In this document: positions 33,555 through 39,115 of the stretch, one piece after another
How the letters are laid out: each line of letters opens with the position of its first letter
Numbering within the stretch: position 1 is the first letter of the stretch
Virus record (IMG/VR): IMGVR_UViG_3300037227_000088
Span: 1 to 47,498 of that record
DNA from: a virus
Length of the DNA: 47,498 nt
Reading direction: 5' to 3' (one strand)
Made by a program: the position numbers and the translations under genes
Notes under the pieces: model-generated
The model's database searches: none
Seen by the model: the letters and a program-made list of their open reading frames with translations, nothing else
Told to the model about the DNA's origin: nothing

Positions 33555-33715
33555 CTACGGGAACGCGAATCGTTCCGCATACCTAGCTACCTCTTGATCA
33601 TCGCCTTCTGGAACGGGCAGGCCTGCCGCCCGCAGGCTGGCCCGGATGTCCAGACCAACCTGCACGATCTCATCCGGACGTGGCGGCCGGCACCCATCCC
33701 AACAGGCGACTAGGC
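33555..33715 (-). CDS. -1 frame extension ORF after frameshift site
   Basis: Open -1 frame after a slippery heptamer (see the frameshift site) continues for 53 codons to TAG at 33555-33557. It has no upstream ATG; an in-frame GTG at 33665 with a preceding GGATGAG is the only separate start. The residues read like real protein: a short Cys/Pro stretch, then 'DEIVQVGLDIRASLRAAG' and 'DDQEVARYAERFAFP'. It could be a C-terminal extension made by ribosomal frameshift of the upstream 208-residue protein (fusion of about 260 residues), or a 36-residue separate gene from the GTG. The space between it and the + strand operon is only 12 nt. Confidence 0.55.
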
Positions 33716-34336
33716 TTTTCCCGATGATTTGAACGCGTCATCGATGAACTGGGGGGCTTCCGCCCCACCGATGACGGACTCGCCAATCTGCCCGAGCATC
33801 CACACGATGGCGTCGAGCTTTTGGTTGACGGTGGTCTGTTGTTCGCCGTAGCGAAGAAGATCGAGCATGTTCTTGCCCATCCCTTCGACATTCGCTTTTA
33901 CGACCTGCAGGTCATCACGAAGCGCCGCGATCATTCCGAGTGCTTGTGGGTCGACCTGTTGGGCCGGCGGTGTCGATCCAGTTGCGGGCGTCTGACTGGC
34001 CGCGGAGTTACGGGGCTTTCGGCCAGAAACCGCCGGTGTGGTGGTCGGTTGGGTGGGGGCGGCTGCTTGTGCGGGGGATTGTGGAGCAGCAGGTTCTGGC
34101 GTGGTGGGTGCGGCTTGTGCCGGTGCCCCACCGTTCTTGGCGTCGTAGGCCTTGAGGGCGGCGACCACCTGTTCGGCCCGTTCGGTTCGGGGCAGCCGTT
34201 GAAATGCCGCGTGTACTTGTTCGTCCGGCAGCATTCCGATCGATTCGGCAAACTTCAACAGCTCGTAGTTGCTGTGCTGACACAGTTCGGGTACTCCACG
34301 GGGTGCGGTTGCGATTTCGAGAATTCTTGAGCTCAT
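33710..34336 (-). CDS. Unknown protein with Pro/Ala linker and coiled coil; frameshift donor
   Basis: 208 residues from ATG 34336 (GGAG about 7 nt upstream on this strand, inside the ATGA overlap with the preceding gene). Residues 1-75 are an alpha-helical globular part ('VPELCQHSNYELLKFAESIG', 'PDEQVHAAFQRLPRTERAEQ'). Residues ~75-135 are a Pro/Ala/Thr/Gln linker. Residues ~135-195 are a helical/coiled-coil region ('LRDDLQVVKANVEGMGKNML'). It ends two codons after a G GGA AAA slip site. Not recognised. As the last gene of the replication/recombination operon it may be a DNA-binding or scaffold protein; the linker plus coiled coil suggests a partner-binding adaptor. Confidence 0.75.
   Translation of the reverse strand: MSSRILEIATAPRGVPELCQHSNYELLKFAESIGMLPDEQVHAAFQRLPRTERAEQVVAALKAYDAKNGGAPAQAAPTTPEPAAPQSPAQAAAPTQPTTTPAVSGRKPRNSAASQTPATGSTPPAQQVDPQALGMIAALRDDLQVVKANVEGMGKNMLDLLRYGEQQTTVNQKLDAIVWMLGQIGESVIGGAEAPQFIDDAFKSSGKA
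33716..33722 (-). other. Candidate -1 programmed frameshift site
   Basis: On the - strand, the codons TCG GGA AAA GCC TAG give the heptamer G GGA AAA, the exact X XXY YYZ form, with the same P-site glycine codon as the phage lambda G-GT slip site (G GGA AAG). It sits two codons before the stop, and the -1 frame beyond it is open for 53 codons. No strong downstream stem-loop is evident, only a short GC-rich stretch. Confidence 0.5.
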
Positions 34337-34752
34337 TTGTTTCTCCTGCGTTGTTCAATCAAGTGTTGGTTGGGCGCGTTCTGAATGATGCAGCACATGA
34401 CCTGTGCGTCCGTGCAGGTCCGGCAGGCTATTCTACCGGGCGGAAGCCCGGGTTTGCGTCTTGGTCCGTAGTCGACACCAACCTGCTGGGTGGTGGGTCG
34501 TTCGGTCCAACACTCCAGTTCTTTGGCCGGGCAGTCGATCTGACCGCGCGCCATCATCCAGTAGTCGAGTAGGAAGTCCATCAGGGCGTTCCGCCACGAG
34601 TCAATCGGGTTGGCGTCCTCTTCGACCGCCTCCTCCTCGCCGGTCAGCAGTTTGGCCAGCCGTTCGTTCGGCAGTCCAGGCCGCACATTGATGCCAGCTT
34701 CCCGGCAGGTTTGCAACAGTTCGGTTTCATTTGCCCGACTCCAGTCGAACAT
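34333..34752 (-). CDS. Unknown protein with Cys-containing C-terminus
   Basis: 139 residues from ATG 34752, which is 5-6 nt after GGAGG; a GTG at 34755 in frame is too close to that site. The N-terminus 'NETELLQTCREAGINVRPG' followed by 'PNERLAKLLTGEEEA' looks like a SAP/HeH-type small helical domain, often DNA-binding. The middle is helical and acidic; the C-terminal part has 'CRTCTDAQVMCCIIQNA', a Cys cluster that could bind zinc. Overlaps the next gene by ATGA. Probable nucleic-acid-binding phage protein of unknown role. Confidence 0.65.
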   Translation of the reverse strand: MFDWSRANETELLQTCREAGINVRPGLPNERLAKLLTGEEEAVEEDANPIDSWRNALMDFLLDYWMMARGQIDCPAKELECWTERPTTQQVGVDYGPRRKPGLPPGRIACRTCTDAQVMCCIIQNAPNQHLIEQRRRNK

Positions 34753-35231
34753 CACCCCCTCCTATCTTTTGTGTTACCCAGCACCAGTACGATCTCTTCT
34801 TGTTGCGCATCCCAGAACGTCACTTCTGTTTTCGGTGTTCCTTCCCGTTTACTGACTATGACGTCGAAATACTGGGAGTCGTCCCGACCCGTCAATTCCG
34901 CTATGGAATCGAACAGTAGCTTGGTTCTGTTGTGCCCGTCCACTATCTTGTACTTTGTGTTTGTTTTATTCGGGTAGCCTTTGTTTATCAGCTCCTCGAA
35001 ATAGAAAATACACCAAACAATGAAAGGCGTGTTGGCCTTTTCTTTGAAGAACTGCAGTTCGTCAATGTGGTGGCGGGCCAGGTGGTTGGTGACCTCCAGT
35101 TTGAACGTTCTGCCGGCTTCCGACAGGCGTCTCCCCCCTCCAACGATCTTGCCGCCGCGCCGGACCGTCGGGACGTTTTCGTACGCGTGGTTCTCCGTTG
35201 GGGGTAGGAATGGCAGGTGGAACGTGATCAT
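34752..35231 (-). CDS. rusA: RusA-like Holliday junction resolvase
   Basis: 159 residues; ATG 35231 overlaps the preceding gene's stop (ATGA). RusA endonucleases resolve Holliday junctions as dimers using metal bound by aspartates. The key region 'KIVDGHNRTKLLFDSIAELT' followed at once by 'GRDDSQYFDVIVSKREG' fits the family: the first Asp of the DxxN/K pattern, a second Asp in the helix, the paired DDSQ aspartates and the terminal Lys of 'V.K..G'. The length (RusA is about 120 residues) is larger because of an N-terminal extension (VRRGGKIVGGG). It lies beside a RecA-like and two PD-(D/E)XK genes, a recombination cluster. Fits debranching of replication intermediates before packaging. Confidence 0.8.
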   Translation of the reverse strand: MITFHLPFLPPTENHAYENVPTVRRGGKIVGGGRRLSEAGRTFKLEVTNHLARHHIDELQFFKEKANTPFIVWCIFYFEELINKGYPNKTNTKYKIVDGHNRTKLLFDSIAELTGRDDSQYFDVIVSKREGTPKTEVTFWDAQQEEIVLVLGNTKDRRG

Positions 35232-35821
35232 CTGGCATACCGCCTCATGTTGGCCGGCATGTTGCCGTCTCGGCGTTCACCCGAGAACTCTTCCTTCCGG
35301 ACTTCAACCTGGCGGCTGACGGCCTTTAGGTTTTGCTCCGCTTCCTCGTACTCCTGTTCCAGCAGCAGTTTCAGCCATTCGTACTTGGCCTTGCCAAGTT
35401 CAATTTGTTCGTGGTGTGGTTGTATGCCGACCCGTTCCTTCAGTTCCTCGACGCTCAGTTTGGTGGGGTTGAGGCTGCGGTTGGTGTGTTTGATCTTGCG
35501 CTCCAACTCAGCCTCTGCGTATTCATGACGTTTGAACGTCACCTTCACGTCAGTCAGGTGTCGGCGAACTTCGTTGCACCAGTTCAACCTGATCGTGTAG
35601 ACGTCGGAGTAGTCGGTCGGTCCGATCGTCATGAGTTCTCGACCCGATAGCGGCTTTGGTCGTTGCTCTCTAGGGCCCAGACGTTCGTCAACCTGTTGAT
35701 GGGCCCATGCTTCCGCTTCATTCCACTTCGCAATCACATGCTCGTATTCGGAGGTTGACACCGTGGCGGTTGCATCGAGCTTGAGGCCCCCATGTGTTGG
35801 GTTTCTGACTTCAGACACCAT
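35228..35821 (-). CDS. Coiled-coil unknown protein
   Basis: 197 residues from ATG 35821 with GGAAGG just upstream; it overlaps the end of the preceding exonuclease gene by 11 nt. It is highly charged and helical, with a coiled-coil-like second half ('SLNPTKLSVEELKERVG', 'KAKYEWLKLLLEQEYEEAEQ'). No zinc or nuclease motif is visible. In this operon, between an Fe-S exonuclease and RusA, it may act as an accessory recombination factor. Not recognised. Confidence 0.7.
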   Translation of the reverse strand: MVSEVRNPTHGGLKLDATATVSTSEYEHVIAKWNEAEAWAHQQVDERLGPREQRPKPLSGRELMTIGPTDYSDVYTIRLNWCNEVRRHLTDVKVTFKRHEYAEAELERKIKHTNRSLNPTKLSVEELKERVGIQPHHEQIELGKAKYEWLKLLLEQEYEEAEQNLKAVSRQVEVRKEEFSGERRDGNMPANMRRYAR

Positions 35822-36662
35822 CCACCTTCCTTCCGTACCGCTTCCTTGTCGCTATGGTGGAGGGAGGAAGCGATTTGGGTTGTCGGTTGCGTACACCAAC
35901 CGGCTGGCAGGTCCACCTGTAGGCGCACCACTCGCACCAGATCCCTACCTCTCGATCGGGCAGGACGTCACCCTCCATCTCTAATAGGTCGTGCCAGTGG
36001 TTGAAACGGTCGGCCAGTTGGTTCCATACGCCGTGTTGGAACGGCACGAAGAACTGACCGCGACTGGGCGTGGTGTTTTCGTTGCCCTTGTTGTAGTAGA
36101 GCAACCAAAAGCACGGCACATCTAGACACGCCATGTAGGTGTGGACCTGTTCGATGTGTTCGTTCTTTGGACCGGTCAACTTCTCGTACTCGGCCGGTGA
36201 AGCCGTTTTGATCTCCAGACCGACCCGTACGGCATCGACCCATCGGTCCGACTGATCCTTCACCTTGATGGTGAAGATGCCATCACAGCTCGAGTAGATG
36301 TTGAACTGTCTGGCGATGTCGCTGTTGTACGGGTTGATTGGCACTTCGTCTTGGAAGCGGAGCTGACCGCCCAGGCTGTCCGTCCAATCGTGCATATCAC
36401 GTTGGAGACCGGAATGAACCCAGTGGCCGTGTCGAAACTTCTGCAGCCACATGGTGTCGGGTTTGTCCAATTTGGGCACCCCTTTCATCGTGTAGACGGC
36501 GCGCCTGCCGCAGTTCGATATCTCGGACGCGTGGATGCCGGCCGGCCGTTCGTGTTGTTCTCGACCTCTCCACTGTCCGTACATGGTGGAGATCTCTTGG
36601 GCCAGGGCGATCATCTGGTGGACCCCGTCGGTCTCCAGATCAGCGATTCGTAGAAGCGTCAT
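35811..36662 (-). CDS. PD-(D/E)XK exonuclease with Fe-S cluster motif (Cas4/RecB-like)
   Basis: 283 residues from ATG 36662, preceded by GGAGG on this strand and overlapping the previous gene. The nuclease fold signature is 'SCDGIFTIKV' (Asp), then 'VGLEIKTASPAEYEKL' (the ExK of PD-(D/E)XK), and 'HIEQVHTYMACL' (Gln motif). Four cysteines have the Fe-S 'staple' spacing of Cas4 and AddB: Cys51 in 'ISNCGRR' and a C-terminal 'CEWCAYRWTC' (C-x2-C-x5-C). It would resect DNA ends, cutting single strands, for recombination with the RecA-like protein next door. Family membership is clear in motif terms; it could equally be called a RecB-family phage exonuclease. No adjacent cas1/cas2 or CRISPR repeats were seen. 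Confidence 0.82.
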   Translation of the reverse strand: MTLLRIADLETDGVHQMIALAQEISTMYGQWRGREQHERPAGIHASEISNCGRRAVYTMKGVPKLDKPDTMWLQKFRHGHWVHSGLQRDMHDWTDSLGGQLRFQDEVPINPYNSDIARQFNIYSSCDGIFTIKVKDQSDRWVDAVRVGLEIKTASPAEYEKLTGPKNEHIEQVHTYMACLDVPCFWLLYYNKGNENTTPSRGQFFVPFQHGVWNQLADRFNHWHDLLEMEGDVLPDREVGIWCEWCAYRWTCQPVGVRNRQPKSLPPSTIATRKRYGRKVDGV

Positions 36663-37155
36663 GCCACCTCCTCCACACCGCGAACGGGATGAGCACCCAC
36701 TCGTCCCGTGGCCGCAGGGTCTTGTCCATGAATGTGATTTGGAAGGCCGGTTCCTCCGTGCTCACGCACTCCGATCTGATTTTCACCAGATCGTCGTACT
36801 TGACCGTGTAAGAATTGGCCTTCGTGTATTTGGCTTCCACCCGAAGGATCCCGTGTTTGCGAACATCTCCTTTGGCGTGGGCCATAGAGCCAGACGCCTT
36901 TTGTCGTTGGCCTTTTATCGCTCGGGCGATCTTCTTCTCTTGCCTGTCCGACACCCTCTTCATCTGTCTGGTGACTGGTTGTCGACGGATGGGCGCCAGA
37001 ATGTACGCGACACCGTCGATCTCACAGCGGCGGCACAACCACTGAGAAACCGACGTGCCTGAGGTGATGCGTGTGGTCGAGCAGTTGGTCGTTCCACACG
37101 CACCACACGTACCGCCATCGGGTGCGAATTCGGTCGTTATAGCTTGTATGGGCAT
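36640..37155 (-). CDS. Hjc/VRR-like PD-(D/E)XK endonuclease with zinc ribbon
   Basis: 171 residues; ATG 37155 lies inside the end of the recA gene. Residues 17-44 are a zinc ribbon: CGAC (17-20) and CRRC (41-44). Residues ~75-160 fit a phage Holliday-junction-resolvase-like nuclease: 'RQEKKIARAIKGQRQKASGS', 'AKGDVRKHGILRVEAKYT' (Asp of GDV and the E-x-K of EAK), then 'YTVKYDDLVKIRSECV' and the strand 'EPAFQITFMD'. Known members cut branched DNA. With RusA-like and Cas4-like genes in the same row, it makes three different nucleases in one operon. Overlaps the next gene by 23 nt. Confidence 0.75.
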   Translation of the reverse strand: MPIQAITTEFAPDGGTCGACGTTNCSTTRITSGTSVSQWLCRRCEIDGVAYILAPIRRQPVTRQMKRVSDRQEKKIARAIKGQRQKASGSMAHAKGDVRKHGILRVEAKYTKANSYTVKYDDLVKIRSECVSTEEPAFQITFMDKTLRPRDEWVLIPFAVWRRWHDASTNR

Positions 37156-38360
37156 GGTGCACCGGCGGCCGCCAAGATCTCATGGCGTACGGCCATTTCA
37201 AACTTGGTGTCGCCCCGCATCCGTTCGACCAGCGCGTCCGTGCCAGACACGCCCTTGTCCCATAGTTCATCGCTGTTGGCCTTGTAGATGCCGATCACGC
37301 CACGGCTCTCTCGAAAGATCGCGTGTTGGAAGCCTGGCGCGATGATCGACTTGACCAGATCGATTGGCGAGATGGCGAAGTCTCCTGGAGGCGTGTAGTA
37401 CTGTTCGATTTCGCCACGGATGTTGTCGTGGGTGCCGGCCTTTCCCTTCTCAACATCCCAACACAGCCGCTTGCCTACTATCACCCGCTTGCCAGATTTC
37501 TCTTTGGCGATGTTCTGTCCGTCGTAGACCAACACGCTGATTTGGTAGCCGTGCCGTCCCGACCAGTCTTCGGCCGGTTTCCATTTGCGGTCCCACTGGC
37601 CCCCACCCATGTTGGCGCGGGCCTGTCCGAGCATCAACAGGGTGGTGTAGTTCGGGTAGTCCAGGTTGCACACGAGATTGTGGTACTGATCGAAGAACCG
37701 GTTCTTCATGGCGGCTTTGGCCGCGATCTTCGCATCATCATCCAGGTCTTTGGCGAGCTCGGCTTCAGGCGCCACCCGTGTGATCGAATCGATCCCGATG
37801 ATGCCGAACAGATTCTTCTTGGTCTGTTCGATCACGTTGCCCAACAGTTGCTCACCCGGCATGCCCCCGCACACCACTATCTCGCCAACCTGGTGTTTGA
37901 ACCAGGCGCGCTCTTCTTTGGTGAACTTGGGCATGCCCCTGGTTGTGCGTTCGCGTTCACGATCCTCGATCATCTTGTCGGGGATGCGCACTTGCACGCC
38001 GCACTTCCGCATGAACCACAGGTCCGGGTAGCTCTCCGTCACGTAGTGGGAGATGAACGACTCGTTCCCGTAGATCTTCTGGTGCATGGCGTAGAAGTAG
38101 TTGAGCAGCATGGTCTTGCCCACGCCCTCCGGCCCGGAGATCTTGACCTGGCAGCCGGCTGGAAACCCACCACCAATGTCCAGGTCGAACTGCATGATCC
38201 CGCTGGGCCGTCGAAGGTTGAACGTCTCGGGCACGTGGTCGGCCGTTGTCATGACGGTGTGGCCCGCGTCCTCGTTGGACTTGCTGATCAACGCGGCAAG
38301 TGTGCGACGTCGGTCAGCCAGGTCCTTGTATTCGTTGGCTTGCGGTTCGCGTTTTGCCAT
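37137..38360 (-). CDS. recA: RecA/UvsX-like recombinase
   Basis: 407 residues; ATG 38360 with AAGGAG about 8 nt upstream overlapping the previous stop codon. It would form filaments on single-stranded DNA and pair strands with ATP. Walker A is at residues 76-83 (GPEGVGKT), preceded by 'LDIGGGFPAG', the usual RecA strand. A Walker-B-type strand is 'LFGIIGIDSITRVAP', and further on 'TLLMLGQARANMGGG' fits the L2-proximal Gln region. C-terminal half is diverged from bacterial RecA, so it is a phage type. It is surrounded by nuclease genes that would supply ends and resolve junctions. Longer than E. coli RecA (353) by an N-terminal and internal extension. Confidence 0.9.
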   Translation of the reverse strand: MAKREPQANEYKDLADRRRTLAALISKSNEDAGHTVMTTADHVPETFNLRRPSGIMQFDLDIGGGFPAGCQVKISGPEGVGKTMLLNYFYAMHQKIYGNESFISHYVTESYPDLWFMRKCGVQVRIPDKMIEDRERERTTRGMPKFTKEERAWFKHQVGEIVVCGGMPGEQLLGNVIEQTKKNLFGIIGIDSITRVAPEAELAKDLDDDAKIAAKAAMKNRFFDQYHNLVCNLDYPNYTTLLMLGQARANMGGGQWDRKWKPAEDWSGRHGYQISVLVYDGQNIAKEKSGKRVIVGKRLCWDVEKGKAGTHDNIRGEIEQYYTPPGDFAISPIDLVKSIIAPGFQHAIFRESRGVIGIYKANSDELWDKGVSGTDALVERMRGDTKFEMAVRHEILAAAGAPCPYKL

Positions 38361-38363
38361 CAG

Positions 38364-38522
38364 CTACTCCTTTGCTTGCTCGAACGGGGCGGTCCCGCAG
38401 TTCTCGCACATCAACACGTTGCCGTGCCTGATGACCTTGCCGCCGCACACCGGGCACTTGTCGGACGCCTGTTTTTCCAACTGTTCGTCGTTTCGACTTT
38501 CATCGACACCAAACTTTTCCAT
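38364..38522 (-). CDS. Small zinc-ribbon protein
   Basis: 52 residues; ATG 38522 with AAGGAG upstream on this strand. The C-terminal half is a zinc ribbon: 'CPVCGGKVIRHGNVLMCENC' (CxxC x16 CxxC). The N-terminus is acidic and helical. It is in the same operon as recA (3 nt between). The longer frame to 38636 is discarded because it runs through a large hairpin and has no ribosome site. Small zinc ribbons of this sort in phages are often transcription or replication modulators; function unknown. Confidence 0.65.
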   Translation of the reverse strand: MEKFGVDESRNDEQLEKQASDKCPVCGGKVIRHGNVLMCENCGTAPFEQAKE

Positions 38523-38541
38523 ATCGGTTCTCCTTAGGTTG

Positions 38542-38604
38542 GTTGAAGGGTGTAAGGAAATCCTACACCCTTCAACAATAACGTCAGCCAATCTGACGTT
38601 ATTG
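38542..38604 (-). other. Two abutting long hairpins upstream of recA unit
   Basis: Hairpin A: GTTGAAGGGTGTA (38542-38554) pairs with TACACCCTTCAAC (38564-38576), with GGA/TCC inside and one bulged A. Hairpin B: CAATAACGTCAG (38576-38587) pairs perfectly with CTGACGTTATTG (38593-38604), loop CCAAT. They share base 38576. They lie between the small gene upstream and the zinc-ribbon gene; the stop of the small ORF is inside hairpin B. Role may be termination, RNA processing or mRNA protection; T tracts are absent. Confidence 0.6.
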
Positions 38605-38730
38605 TCTTTGCATGCCGCGCAACACCTCCACCACACTAGCCAACCACTTGAGTTGCAGGACTGGGGTGCCGTCGTTGTGTTGTTTGGCCGTGTCGTACAG
38701 ACGACCGCATTGTCCGCCCTTCTCGGTCAT
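38599..38730 (-). CDS. Small ORF, possible frameshifted start
   Basis: 43 residues from ATG 38730 to TAA within hairpin B. The sequence reads as a genuine protein with the codon usage of the region: 'MTEKGGQCGRLYDTAKQHN' then 'LQLKWLASVVEVLRGMQRQ'. The open frame extends further upstream, with basic residues (KTKRSRNRIRW), up to a TGA near 38773. The best ribosome site (TAGGA, about 6 nt before ATG 38776) belongs to another frame that ends at 38636. A +1 shift would join them. Low confidence in the exact form. The rest of 38605-38846 holds only this and the hairpin at 38803. Confidence 0.4.
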   Translation of the reverse strand: MTEKGGQCGRLYDTAKQHNDGTPVLQLKWLASVVEVLRGMQRQ

Positions 38731-38802
38731 ATCCCAGCGGATGCGGTTTCGTGATCGTTTCGTTTTCAGTCGTCATTGTTTTCCTATCTGTTGGTTGAAA
38801 AT

Positions 38803-38835
38803 ACAAATGGTGTCGGTCGTAACGACACCATTTGT
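38803..38835 (-). terminator. Terminator-like hairpin after HU-like gene
   Basis: Perfect 13-bp stem: ACAAATGGTGTCG (38803-38815) and CGACACCATTTGT (38823-38835), loop of 7 nt. On the - strand it follows the stop of the HU-like gene by 11 nt and is trailed by ATTTTC, a weak T tract. Confidence 0.5.
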
Positions 38836-38846
38836 GATTGCGCCGG

Positions 38847-39104
38847 TTAGCCGGCCGTGTCGGACGGCACTTCTTTGCCTACATGTTGCAACTGAATGGC
38901 CTGCTCCAAAAACTCGGACGGCTGGAACCGCACTTTCCCGTCCACCACGTCCAACTCGCCCAAGTGCTCGAGTTCGATTCGTTGACCGGCCACCAGTCCC
39001 TGCAGGATGGCCAACTCAAACGTGTCGGTCACCTGTTGGATGTGGTCGAGTGACGTCACGCCCATCTCTTCTGCCACGCTTCTGTGCAGTTCTTCGATGT
39101 TCAT
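38847..39104 (-). CDS. Small HU/IHF-like candidate protein
   Basis: 85 residues from ATG 39104 (AAGG upstream); an upstream start at 39248 would overlap polA. An N-terminal helix pair (EELHRSVAEEMG, 'LDHIQQVTDTFELAI') is followed by 'GLVAGQRIELEHLGELDVVD' and 'KVRFQPSEFLEQAIQ', the shape of the HU/IHF body: helical hairpin, a 'G..V.L..LG.L' beta strand, and a final 'V.F.PS..L' helix. The long DNA-binding arm of HU is missing or short. Function may be DNA bending or phage nucleoid packing; the family match is suggestive only. It lies directly after polA in the operon and is followed by a terminator. Confidence 0.5.
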   Translation of the reverse strand: MNIEELHRSVAEEMGVTSLDHIQQVTDTFELAILQGLVAGQRIELEHLGELDVVDGKVRFQPSEFLEQAIQLQHVGKEVPSDTAG

Positions 39105-39115
39105 CGTTACCTTCT

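Noticed and set aside
35811-36662. A CRISPR-Cas system because of the Cas4-like gene
   Set aside because: No cas1, cas2 or repeat array in the window; the gene is in a recombination operon.
37323-38537. 404-codon open frame on the + strand opposite recA
   Set aside because: It mirrors the recA gene, has low-complexity His/Leu/Val content and no ribosome site; it is a shadow of codon bias.
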